Translations under genes and position numbers: made by a program
Source of the DNA: Actinomycetota bacterium
Lineage (GTDB): Bacteria > Actinomycetota > Actinomycetes > Propionibacteriales > Propionibacteriaceae
Reading direction: 5' to 3'
DNA: 64,000 nt
Assembly (NCBI GenBank): GCA_020161015.1
Contig: JAIUOT010000049.1
Span: 62,001 to 126,000 of the forward strand
The notes under the pieces: generated by a model
Seen by the model: the letters and a program-made list of their open reading frames with translations, nothing else
The model's database searches: none
What the model was told of the DNA's origin: nothing
In this document: one piece after another, positions 37,530-45,544 of the stretch
Layout: each line of letters opens with the position of its first letter
How positions within the stretch are numbered: the stretch's first letter is position 1

Positions 37530-39367
37530 TAACCGGCCCCGGCGATCCGCGCCCGCAGCGCGGCCAGCTGGCCGGTGAGCTCCGCGGGCAGCCGGTCGCC
37601 GAACTGGGCGAAGTACTCCTCGGTCAGGTCGGCCTCCTCGGCCCAGGCCTGCGGGTCGAGGGCGAAGAGGGCGGCCAGGTCGTGCTCGCTCAGGTCCAGG
37701 CCCTCGAGGTTGAGGTCGCCGGGGACGGGGATGCGCCCGGAGAGCGCATCCACGGCGTCCACCTCGCCGGCGACCCGACGCAGCGCCCATTCGATCGCGC
37801 GCGCGTTCTCGCCGAACCCGGGCCACAGCCAGTGGCCGTCCTCGTCCTTGCGGAACCAGTTCACCTGGAAGATGCGCGGCGCCCCCTCGCCCAGCGACGC
37901 ACCCATCCGCAGCCAGTGCGCCCAGTAGTCGGCCATGTTGTAGCCGCAGAACGGGAGCATCGCGAACGGGTCGCGGCGCAGCGCCCCCACGAGGCCCTCG
38001 GCGGCCGCGGTCTGCTCGCTCGACACCGTGGCGCCGACGAACACGCCGTGCTGCCAGTCGTAGGACTCGCTGATCAGCGGGACGTTGGTCGCCCGGCGTC
38101 CGCCGAAGAGGATGACGTCGATCGGGACGCCCGCGGGGTCCTCCCAGTCCGGGGAGATCGACTCGGCCTGGGAGGCGTGGACGGTGAACCGCCCGTTCGG
38201 GTGGGACGCGGGACGCCCGGAGCCCGGCGTCCAGTCGTTGCCCTGCCAGTCGATGAGGTGCGCGGGGGGCTCGGACGTCAGTCCTTCCCACCAGACGTCG
38301 CCGTCGTCGGTGAGCGCGACGTTGGTGAAGATCGTGTCGTGGCTGATCGCGTGCAGGCAGGTCGGGTTGGTCTGTTCCGAGGTCCCCGGCGCCACTCCGA
38401 AGAAGCCGTTCTCCGGGTTGATCGCGTACAGCCGGCCGTCCGGCCCGGGCCGCATCCACGCGATGTCGTCGCCGACGGTCTCCACCGTCCAGCCGGGGAT
38501 CGTCGGCCGCAGCATGGCGAGGTTGGTCTTGCCGCACGCCGAGGGGAAGGCCGCGGTCAGGTGGAAGACGCGCCCGTCGGGGCCGGTGATCCGCAGGATC
38601 AGCATGTGCTCGGCCAGCCAGCCCTCGTCCCGGGCGAGGACGGACGCGATCCGCAGCGCGAAGGACTTCTTGCCCAGCAGCGCGTTGCCGCCGTAGCCGG
38701 AGCCGTAGGACCAGATCTCGCGGGTCTCGGGGAAGTGGGTGATGTACTTCGTGTCGTTGCACGGCCACGGGACGTCCGGGCGGGTGACCCCCGCCTCGTC
38801 GACGAGCGGGTAGCCCGTCGAGTGCACCGCCGGCACCCAGGGGGCACCGGAGGCGATGGCGGCGAGGGCCGGCGCGCCGATGCGGGTGGTCAGGCGCATG
38901 TTCACCACAACGTAGGGACTGTCGGTGATCTCGACGCCCAGCCGGGTCAGCTCGCCGCCCAGGGGGCCCATCGAGAACGGGATCACGTACATCGTCCGCC
39001 CGCGCATGCTGCCCGCGAAGAGCCCGGCGAGGGTGCGCTTCATGGCCTCGGGTTCGGCCCAGTTGTTGGTCGGGCCGGCGTCGGCCTCGTCCACGGAGCA
39101 GATGAACGTCCGCCCCTCGACCCGGGCGACGTCGGACGGCGCCGAGCGGGCGAGGTACGAGCCGGGACGCAGGTCGGGGTTCAGGCGGATGAAGGTCCCG
39201 GAGGCCACCATCTGGTCGTACAGCCGGTCCCGCTCCTCGACCGAACCGTCGCACCAGTGGATGGCGTCGGGCAGGGTGAGCTCGGCCACGCCGGTGACCC
39301 AGGAGACCAGCTCGGGGGGCGCACCGGCGGGTGCGGTCTGTGCGATGGTCGGAGTGTCCAGGGCCAC
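37529..39367 (-). CDS. pckG: Phosphoenolpyruvate carboxykinase (GTP)
   Basis: A 612-residue GTP-type PEP carboxykinase that interconverts oxaloacetate and PEP. The P-loop kinase-1a motif [12 protein letters not shown] with the reactive Cys is present, along with [16 protein letters not shown] and the substrate block [13 protein letters not shown]. The start is GTG 39367 with AGGAGG ahead. In this lineage the enzyme can work in both directions and feeds gluconeogenesis or anaplerosis. The glycosidase gene overlaps its stop by one base. Confidence 0.96.
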   Translation of the reverse strand: MALDTPTIAQTAPAGAPPELVSWVTGVAELTLPDAIHWCDGSVEERDRLYDQMVASGTFIRLNPDLRPGSYLARSAPSDVARVEGRTFICSVDEADAGPTNNWAEPEAMKRTLAGLFAGSMRGRTMYVIPFSMGPLGGELTRLGVEITDSPYVVVNMRLTTRIGAPALAAIASGAPWVPAVHSTGYPLVDEAGVTRPDVPWPCNDTKYITHFPETREIWSYGSGYGGNALLGKKSFALRIASVLARDEGWLAEHMLILRITGPDGRVFHLTAAFPSACGKTNLAMLRPTIPGWTVETVGDDIAWMRPGPDGRLYAINPENGFFGVAPGTSEQTNPTCLHAISHDTIFTNVALTDDGDVWWEGLTSEPPAHLIDWQGNDWTPGSGRPASHPNGRFTVHASQAESISPDWEDPAGVPIDVILFGGRRATNVPLISESYDWQHGVFVGATVSSEQTAAAEGLVGALRRDPFAMLPFCGYNMADYWAHWLRMGASLGEGAPRIFQVNWFRKDEDGHWLWPGFGENARAIEWALRRVAGEVDAVDALSGRIPVPGDLNLEGLDLSEHDLAALFALDPQAWAEEADLTEEYFAQFGDRLPAELTGQLAALRARIAGAG

Positions 39368-39743
39368 GAAGCCTCCTCGAATCGTGTCGCACGGACGGGG
39401 TCCGTGGCGGATAGCACATCCTGCGCGCCGTGAACGTCGTGTGGCACGCGCGTGGACATTCGTGCAGATCTTCGCCAGCCCCTTCCCCAACAGCCCGGGA
39501 TGGCCCGAAAATACGCGCCCGCGCACGAGCCGACATCCGCGGCTCGGTCATCTCCGAGTCTGCCACACGGGGAAATGAACAGTGTTAAGGTCCCGACGAG
39601 GGGCAGGTCTCCCGACGCTGACGCCCTCGGCGCCCGCAGCGCAGCGGGTCGTCGCGGGGTGCCAAGGGGGGAGTTGGCCGGCGTCCGGGCGTCTTGGGGG
39701 TCGTCCGGGGCGCGTCGGGAGGCCTCCCCGTCTCCGGGCCGGT
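39368..39743. other. Noncoding gap upstream of pckG
   Basis: This gap of about 420 bases up to tRNA-Arg holds no gene I can support. It must contain the pckG promoter, which I cannot place. A small hairpin CGAGCCG/CGGCTCG lies at 39526-39546. The last 45 bases carry the tRNA promoter. Confidence 0.5.
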
Positions 39744-39773
39744 TTGGACGGTTCCGGGGCGGTCAAGTAAGGT
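39744..39773 (+). promoter_or_regulatory. Promoter of tRNA-Arg
   Basis: TTGGAC (39744-39749), 18 bases, TAAGGT (39768-39773); the tRNA begins 16 bases later. Confidence 0.62.
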
Positions 39774-39788
39774 TGAGGACGCTGTCCG

Positions 39789-39861
39789 GCGCCCGTGGCT
39801 CAACGGATAGAGCATCTGACTACGGATCAGAAGGTTGGGGGTTCGAGTCCCTCCGGGCGCG
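39789..39861 (+). tRNA. tRNA-Arg (anticodon ACG)
   Basis: Acceptor GCGCCCG pairs with CGGGCGC, the anticodon loop is CTACGGA with anticodon ACG, and the T-loop is GTTCGAGTC. CCA is not encoded. Confidence 0.96.
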
Positions 39862-39865
39862 CAAG

Positions 39866-39903
39866 GCTGAAGTGCCGTCGGTCTCCACCGGCGGCACTTC
39901 AGC
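39866..39903 (+). terminator. Terminator behind tRNA-Arg
   Basis: Arms GCTGAAGTGCCG and CGGCACTTCAGC in the spacer five bases after the tRNA. Confidence 0.8.
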
Positions 39904-39984
39904 GTTCCCGGCGCAGGGCCGCAGCGAAACCCCTCCTCGGCAGCCGGTTGCGGGACGCAGGGGCCCGTCTGGCACCCTTGAGGT

Positions 39985-40794
39985 GTGAGTCGCCACTTCG
40001 CCTCCCCGACCGAGCCCTGGTTCCGCATCGGCCGGCTCGAGGTGTCCACCGTCGTCCTGGCCTGCCTGATCGCCGTCGCGTCCGGGATCGCCTGGGTCGT
40101 GGCGCCCGGCCTGGCGTCCGCGCTCTACTTCAACTCCCAGCTCGTGGCGGCGGGCGAGGTGTGGCGCATCGTCACCTGGCCGCTGGCCAACGACCTGTGG
40201 GTGGTGATCACCGCCTTGGTGCTGTGGTACTTCGGGTCCGACATCGAACGCCTCGTCGGGCGCACCCGGATGGCCTGGCTGCTCGTGGGCACCTGGGCGG
40301 TGCTGACCGCGGCGTCCACGGTGGTCGAGCTGCTTCCCGCCCTGCGCGGCGCCGCGCTCGCCGGCCTCGGCCCGATCGAACTGGCCGTCCTGCTGCTGTG
40401 GATCGCCGAGTACCCCAACCGGCCGTTCTTCTTCGGCATCCCGGCGTGGATCTTCGGTGCGATCATCCTCGGGCTCCAGGTCGTGACGATGCTGGCCGGG
40501 CAGCGGTACGGCTCGCTGCTCAGCCTGCTCCTCGGGTTCGCCTTCGTCGCGATCCTCGGACGCCGCTTCGGGCTGCTCGGCGCGTACGAGTGGGTGCCCG
40601 GCCGGCCGGCGGCGCCGCCCTCGCGGGCACCCCGGGTGTCGCGGGCCACGGCGCGGCAGGAGTCGCGCAACCGCAGCGATCGGGAGCAGCTCGACGCGCT
40701 GCTCGACCAGATCAACGAGAAGGGCATCCAGAGCCTCACCAGCGGGCAGAAGCGCGAGCTGATGCGGTTGCGCGAGCGCCTGCGCCGCGGCTGA
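39985..40794 (+). CDS. Rhomboid-like membrane protein, probably inactive
   Basis: A 269-residue membrane protein with about five to six helices followed by a cytoplasmic tail with a helical segment EQLDALLDQINEKGIQSL that matches the C-terminal zinc-less DUF6576-type domain of actinobacterial rhomboids. The rhomboid fold is suggested by EVWRIVTWPLAN and LWYFGSDIERLVG, but the GxSG catalytic Ser motif is replaced by LAGLGPIE and no partner His is obvious. It is therefore a pseudo-rhomboid (iRhom/Derlin-like). It begins with GTG at 39985. Confidence 0.68.
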   Translation: MSRHFASPTEPWFRIGRLEVSTVVLACLIAVASGIAWVVAPGLASALYFNSQLVAAGEVWRIVTWPLANDLWVVITALVLWYFGSDIERLVGRTRMAWLLVGTWAVLTAASTVVELLPALRGAALAGLGPIELAVLLLWIAEYPNRPFFFGIPAWIFGAIILGLQVVTMLAGQRYGSLLSLLLGFAFVAILGRRFGLLGAYEWVPGRPAAPPSRAPRVSRATARQESRNRSDREQLDALLDQINEKGIQSLTSGQKRELMRLRERLRRG

Positions 40795-40832
40795 CGGCCC
40801 GCCCACGGGCGTCGTCGCCAGGACGCGGCGAG

Positions 40833-41714
40833 TCAGCGGCGCAGCGTCGCCGCCCCGGCGCGGACGGCGTCGGCGACCGCGTCGAGGCTGGTCGTGTGCA
40901 GCGCCCACTGCTGCCAGAACAGCGCCACGTCCACCGTGCGCAGGACGGAGCCGGGGACAGAGGACAGGTCGACCTCCGGGCCGGTGCGCCGCTCGAGGTC
41001 GGGCAGCATCCCCCAGCCGTAGCCGAGCTGGACCGCCTCGGAGAACTGGGTGCTCGCCGGCACCAGGTGTACCGGAGGGGCGTCGGCCGACACCCCCGCC
41101 TCCGCGAGCCGTTCCGACTGGAGCTGGTCTCGGGAGTCGAACACCACGACCGGGGCGCGCCGGAGGGCCTCCGCGTCCACCCCGGCGGCGAACCAGCGCT
41201 CGGCGAAGGCGGCGGAAGCGATCGGGCGGTAGCGCATCGCGCCCAGCGGCTCGACCGTGCAGCCCTGCACCGGCGTGCGCTGGCTGGTGATCGCGGCCAT
41301 CGCCGTGCCGTCGCGCAGGAACTCCGTGGTGTGCGCCTGGTCCTCGCGCAGGAACGTGACCCGGACCTGCCCCGCGACCGGGGCGAGCGCGCGCAGCGTC
41401 CAGGTGGCCAGCGAGTCGGCGTTGACGGCCAGTCGCACCTCCGGCGGGCCGGCGGACGCCGTGCCGAGCGAAGCCTCGACGTCGGCGGCGAGCGCCTCCA
41501 GTTGCCGCGCCAGGCGCAGCACGGGGCGCCCGGGCTCGGTGGGGACGACCGGTCGGCTCCGCCGCAGCAGGACGGCGCCGACGGATCGCTCCAGCGCCTT
41601 GAGCCGCTGGCTGACGGCCGACGGGGTCAGGTGCAGGGCGGTCGCGGCCGCCTCCAGCGTCCCGTGGTCGACGACGGCGGCGAGGGCGCGCAGCTGAGGG
41701 AGGTCCCAGTCCAT
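40833..41714 (-). CDS. lysG: LysR-family regulator of lysine export (LysG/ArgP)
   Basis: A 293-residue regulator with the N-terminal helix-turn-helix (GTLEAAATALHLTPSAVSQRLKALE) characteristic of the ArgP/LysG branch and the LysR ligand domain. LysG senses intracellular lysine or arginine and switches on lysE, which is exactly the gene that lies divergently 81 bases away. Autoregulation from the shared gap is likely. Confidence 0.93.
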   Translation of the reverse strand: MDWDLPQLRALAAVVDHGTLEAAATALHLTPSAVSQRLKALERSVGAVLLRRSRPVVPTEPGRPVLRLARQLEALAADVEASLGTASAGPPEVRLAVNADSLATWTLRALAPVAGQVRVTFLREDQAHTTEFLRDGTAMAAITSQRTPVQGCTVEPLGAMRYRPIASAAFAERWFAAGVDAEALRRAPVVVFDSRDQLQSERLAEAGVSADAPPVHLVPASTQFSEAVQLGYGWGMLPDLERRTGPEVDLSSVPGSVLRTVDVALFWQQWALHTTSLDAVADAVRAGAATLRR

Positions 41715-41758
41715 GGAGCCAAGGTTAAGCCACGCTAAGGAACCCGGAGAAACATTCG

Positions 41759-41788
41759 TTGGACTTCACAGGACCGCGCCCGTAGCGT
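41759..41788 (+). promoter_or_regulatory. Promoter of lysE
   Basis: TTGGAC (41759-41764), 18 bases, TAGCGT (41783-41788); the GTG at 41796 follows seven bases later, so lysE mRNA is probably leaderless. LysG sites should lie just upstream. Confidence 0.62.
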
Positions 41789-41795
41789 CGGAGCC

Positions 41796-42413
41796 GTGCT
41801 TCCCACCGCCCTCTCCGGACTCGGCTTCGGGCTCAGCCTCATCGTGGCGATCGGCGCGCAGAACGCTTTCGTGATGCGGCAGGGCCTGCGACGCGAGCAC
41901 GTCGGGGTCGTGGTGGTGATCTGCGCGCTGAGCGACATCGTCCTGATCGCTCTCGGCACCGGCGGCGTCGGCGCGGTCATCTCCGCCCACCGGCCGGTGC
42001 TCGCCGGGGTCACGGTCGTCGGCAGCGCCGTGCTGTTGTGGTACGCGGCCACGGCGGTGCGTCGTGCAGTGCGCCCGGTCGCGCTCGTTGCGGACTTCGG
42101 CGGCGAGGCGGGACGGATGGTCCCGGTGGCCGTGACGGCGCTCGCGCTCACCTGGCTGAACCCCCACGTCTACCTGGACACCGTGGTCCTGCTGGGTTCG
42201 GTCGCCTCCGCACAGGCGTCCCCGTGGACGTTCGCCGCCGGCGCCATGGTGGCCAGCGTGGCGTGGTTCGCCGGGCTCGGCTACGGCGCGCAGGTGCTGC
42301 GTCCGCTGTTCGCGCGGCCCGCGGCGTGGCGCGTGTTCGACCTCGGCGTCGCCGCCGTCATGACGACGGTCGCGGTGGGCCTGCTGCTCGGGCTCCGAGG
42401 GGACGCCGGCTGA
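41796..42413 (+). CDS. lysE: Basic amino-acid exporter LysE
   Basis: A 205-residue membrane protein of the LysE/RhtB superfamily with the N-terminal signature LIVAIGAQNAFVMRQGLRREH and about six hydrophobic stretches, which exports lysine and arginine driven by the proton or ion gradient. LALTWLNPHVYLDTVVLLGS is the conserved mid-protein loop. It is divergent from lysG. The start is GTG 41796. Confidence 0.95.
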   Translation: MLPTALSGLGFGLSLIVAIGAQNAFVMRQGLRREHVGVVVVICALSDIVLIALGTGGVGAVISAHRPVLAGVTVVGSAVLLWYAATAVRRAVRPVALVADFGGEAGRMVPVAVTALALTWLNPHVYLDTVVLLGSVASAQASPWTFAAGAMVASVAWFAGLGYGAQVLRPLFARPAAWRVFDLGVAAVMTTVAVGLLLGLRGDAG

Positions 42414-42443
42414 GGCGACCCGCCCGGGCGGTCACGAGCGCGG

Positions 42444-42917
42444 TCAGCCCTGGCAGAGCGTCGCGAAGGCGGTCATCTCGGTCTGGAACGCGCTCAGGCT
42501 GCTGGCCATGTCGGCGGCCTTCGTCGGGTCCTGGATGGTCGCGTTGAGGGCGTCGACGAGCGCCTTCACCGCGGCGACAGCCTTCTCGCCCTGGGCCTTG
42601 ACCTCCGGGTTGTTCACCGCGGCGATGGCGCCCTCGAGCGAGCCGGCGAAGTCCTGCAACGCCGCCACGGCCTTCGCCGGGTCGGTGCCCATCTCGGACA
42701 CCGCGCTGTTGAGCGTGTCGCTCGCGGTCGACATGGTGGCGCTGAGCGCGTCGCACGCCTCCGCCTTCGTCTGGGTCGAACCGCCGGCCGCAGCCGTGGT
42801 GGCGGGGGCGGACGCGGCCGGGGCCGAGGAGGCGCCGGACAGGCCGGGCACGGCGCAGCCGGCCAGGAGCAGGGGAGCGGCCACGAGGCCGGTGGCGAGG
42901 CGGGCGAGGGTGCGCAT
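42444..42917 (-). CDS. Small secreted lipoprotein, helical
   Basis: A 157-residue protein with a lipoprotein signal (TGLVAAPLLLAGC), an Ala/Ser/Thr-rich linker and a helical Ala/Asp domain with two Cys (EACDALS and FATLCQG) that could form a disulfide. It faces the cell surface. It is convergent with lysE. No family is recognised; it resembles the many small helical lipoproteins of actinobacteria. Confidence 0.72.
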   Translation of the reverse strand: MRTLARLATGLVAAPLLLAGCAVPGLSGASSAPAASAPATTAAAGGSTQTKAEACDALSATMSTASDTLNSAVSEMGTDPAKAVAALQDFAGSLEGAIAAVNNPEVKAQGEKAVAAVKALVDALNATIQDPTKAADMASSLSAFQTEMTAFATLCQG

Positions 42918-43010
42918 GGGTCCTCCTGGGACGGGAGTCGTTGCCGAGACTGTAGCGGGTGCGGCCCGCGCCGCCGGCCGGTGCCGCGCCTCGCGGGGCG
43001 ACGCGCGCGG

Positions 43011-44501
43011 CTACCGCGCCAGCGCCCGGACGGCGTCCACCGTGTCCGCGTCCTGCGCGGTCTTGTCCTCGCGGTAGCGCACCACCCGGGCGAAGCGCAG
43101 CGCCATGCCCGACGGGTACCGCCGCGAGCGCTGGACGCCGTCGAAGGCGACCTCGACCACCTGCTCGGGCCGCAGGTGCACGACGTGGCCCTCGCGGCCG
43201 GTCTCCAGGACGAGGAACCGCGCGGTCTGCCAGGCGAGCATCTCGTCGGTCATCCCCTTGAACGTCTTGCCGAGCATCGCGAAGCCACCGGTGCGGGGGT
43301 CCCGCGCGCCGAGGTGGATGTTCGACAGCCATCCCTGCCGTCGTCCGCTGCCCCACTCGGCGGCGAGCACCACGAGGTCGAGGGTGTGGACGGGCTTGAC
43401 CTTCACCCAGCCCGCCCCACGGCGGCCCGCGGCGTATCCCGCGTCCAGCGCCTTGACCACCACGCCCTCGTGGCCGGCGGCCAGCACCTGCCGGGAGAAC
43501 TCCTCGGCCTCGCCCGCGTCCGCCGTCACCAGCCGGTCGACCATCATCCCGGACGGCAGCAGCGCGGCGAGCCGCGCCTGGCGGGTGGCCAGCGGGTCGT
43601 CCACGAGGTCGAGGTCGTCGAGGTGGAGCAGGTCGAAGAAGAACGGACGCAGCCGCGCCCCGGCAGAGGCGGTGTCCTGGAAGGCCATCGGACGCCCGTC
43701 GGGGCCCAGCGCGAGCGCCTCCCCGTCCAGCACGAGGCGCTCGGCGGGCAGGGCGGCGACGGCGTCCACCACGTGCGGCAGGCGCGCGGTGATGTCGTCG
43801 AGGCTGCGGCTGTAGACCGACACGGCCGCGCCGTCGCGGTGCACCTGGATGCGGATGCCGTCGAGCTTGGCCTCCACCGACACCGGCGCCGCGGCGAAGC
43901 GGCCCAGGGCCTCCGCCACGGTGGGGGCGCTCGCGGCCAGCATGGGCAGCACGGGTCGCCCCACCTCGAGGCCGACCGCGGCGAGCGCCGCCTCGCCACC
44001 CCGGTGCGCGGTCACGGCCACGACGGGGATCGAACCGGAGAACATGGCCGCCCGGCGCGCCGCCTCCAGCGGCACGTCGAACGCCTGGGCGATCGCCGCG
44101 AGGAGTACTCCCTCCAGGGCGCCCTGCCGGGTCTCACCGGTGAGCAGGCCCACCAGGAACGACTGTTCGGCGCTGGTCGCGCGGGCCAGCAGACCGGCGA
44201 GCACCTGCTGTCGGGCGGACTGGGAGCCCGCCCCGGCGAGCGCGGCGAGCTCGGCGAACGCCGCGTCCACCTCGGAGACGCCGAGGGCTGGCGTGGCCGC
44301 GGGCTCGGGACGGGTGGCCAGTGAGCGCCAGCCGACGCCGGTGCGGCGCTGCCGCAGCGATCCGGAGAGGAAGTGCGCGACCACGTCGAGTTCCCCGGCG
44401 TCGGCCGCCCGCAGGGTCCGCGCCAGCGCGGCAACCTTGGCGGTCCGCGAGCCGGTGGCCGCGACCCGGGCGGAGGTGTCGACGAGCTCGTGGAACAGCA
44501 T
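43011..44501 (-). CDS. ligB: ATP-dependent DNA ligase
   Basis: A 496-residue ATP-dependent ligase of the actinobacterial LigB type. The adenylated Lys lies in motif I EAKLDGIR, and motifs III to V follow (LDGEALALG, FFFDLLHLD, EGVVVKALDAGY, KVKPVHTLD). An N-terminal helical domain (about 1-200) wraps the DNA, and the OB-fold closes the C-terminus. It is an accessory ligase to NAD-dependent LigA. It is divergent from the AlkA-type glycosylase, with an 82-base gap, so both may serve base-excision repair. Confidence 0.93.
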   Translation of the reverse strand: MLFHELVDTSARVAATGSRTAKVAALARTLRAADAGELDVVAHFLSGSLRQRRTGVGWRSLATRPEPAATPALGVSEVDAAFAELAALAGAGSQSARQQVLAGLLARATSAEQSFLVGLLTGETRQGALEGVLLAAIAQAFDVPLEAARRAAMFSGSIPVVAVTAHRGGEAALAAVGLEVGRPVLPMLAASAPTVAEALGRFAAAPVSVEAKLDGIRIQVHRDGAAVSVYSRSLDDITARLPHVVDAVAALPAERLVLDGEALALGPDGRPMAFQDTASAGARLRPFFFDLLHLDDLDLVDDPLATRQARLAALLPSGMMVDRLVTADAGEAEEFSRQVLAAGHEGVVVKALDAGYAAGRRGAGWVKVKPVHTLDLVVLAAEWGSGRRQGWLSNIHLGARDPRTGGFAMLGKTFKGMTDEMLAWQTARFLVLETGREGHVVHLRPEQVVEVAFDGVQRSRRYPSGMALRFARVVRYREDKTAQDADTVDAVRALAR

Positions 44502-44583
44502 GGCCCCACTATCGGCAGCCGGTGGCGGGCTTGTCGAGCCTCCCGCCGCGGTCCCTGTCGGGGCGCCGGGCTACCGTTGCGGG

Positions 44584-45516
44584 GTGAGCGAGCCGCGCAC
44601 CCGTGACTGGCGACCGGCGTGGCCATGCCCGGTCGGCGAGGTGTGGGGGCCGGGCAGGCGCGGCGTGGCCGACCCGACGCACCGGGTGCTCAAGGGCGTC
44701 CACTGGCGCGCGGTGGGCACGGTGGACGGGCCGGCGACGCTCGCCGTTTCGCCGCTCGACGGCACCGGCGTCGTGCACGCCGAGGCCTGGGGCCCCGGCG
44801 CCGAGCGGGTGCTCGACCGGCTCCCGTCCCTGCTGGGCGCCCTGGACGACCCGTCGGGCTTCCGCCCGCTGCACCCGGTGGTCGCCGAGCTGCACCGCAG
44901 GCGTCCGCACTGGCGGCTGGCGCGCACGGCCAGCGTCTGGGACGCGCTCGTGCCGGTGGTGATCGAGCAGAAGGTGACCGGTCAGGAGGCCACGATCGGC
45001 ATCCGCTCGCTGCTCGCGCGGTACGGCAGCCCGGCGCCCGGCCACGGCGCGTCCCTGGGCCTGCGCACCTTCCCCTCACCGGAGGAGGTCCGGCTGGTGC
45101 CGTCCTGGGAGTGGCTGTCGCTGGGCATCGACCCGGCCCGCTCGCGCACGCTGGTCGCTGCGGCGCGGGTGGCGCCGACGCTGGAGCGCGTCCTGCCCGC
45201 AGAACCCGACGCCGCGGACGCGCGCCTGCGCAGCCTGCCGGGCATCGGGGTGTGGTCGAGCGCGGAGGTCCGTGCCCGTGCCCTCGGCGACGCGGACGCG
45301 GTGAGCTTCGGCGACTACCACGTGCCGCGCGACGTCGGTTGGGCCCTGGTCGGCACCGAACTGGACGACGACGGACTCGCCACGTTGCTGGAGCCGTACC
45401 GTCCGCACCGCCTGCGCGTGCAGCGGCTGGTGGCGCTGGCCGGGCTGCACCGGCCGCGCCACGGGCCCCGGCTGGCCCCGAGGACGCATCTTCCGGCCCG
45501 CAGGGGGCGCGCCTAG
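44584..45516 (+). CDS. DNA-3-methyladenine glycosylase family (AlkA, HhH-GPD)
   Basis: A 310-residue protein with a C-terminal HhH-GPD domain: helix-hairpin-helix LRSLPGIGVWSSAEV followed by ALGDADAVSFGDYHVP, whose Asp (in GDYH) is the catalytic position. The N-terminal 150 residues resemble the AlkA beta-domain. The family removes alkylated bases. The start is GTG 44584. It stands beside the ATP-dependent ligase. Confidence 0.85.
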   Translation: MSEPRTRDWRPAWPCPVGEVWGPGRRGVADPTHRVLKGVHWRAVGTVDGPATLAVSPLDGTGVVHAEAWGPGAERVLDRLPSLLGALDDPSGFRPLHPVVAELHRRRPHWRLARTASVWDALVPVVIEQKVTGQEATIGIRSLLARYGSPAPGHGASLGLRTFPSPEEVRLVPSWEWLSLGIDPARSRTLVAAARVAPTLERVLPAEPDAADARLRSLPGIGVWSSAEVRARALGDADAVSFGDYHVPRDVGWALVGTELDDDGLATLLEPYRPHRLRVQRLVALAGLHRPRHGPRLAPRTHLPARRGRA

Positions 45517-45544
45517 TCTTGGACCCGTCCAGGTGGAGGCAGCG

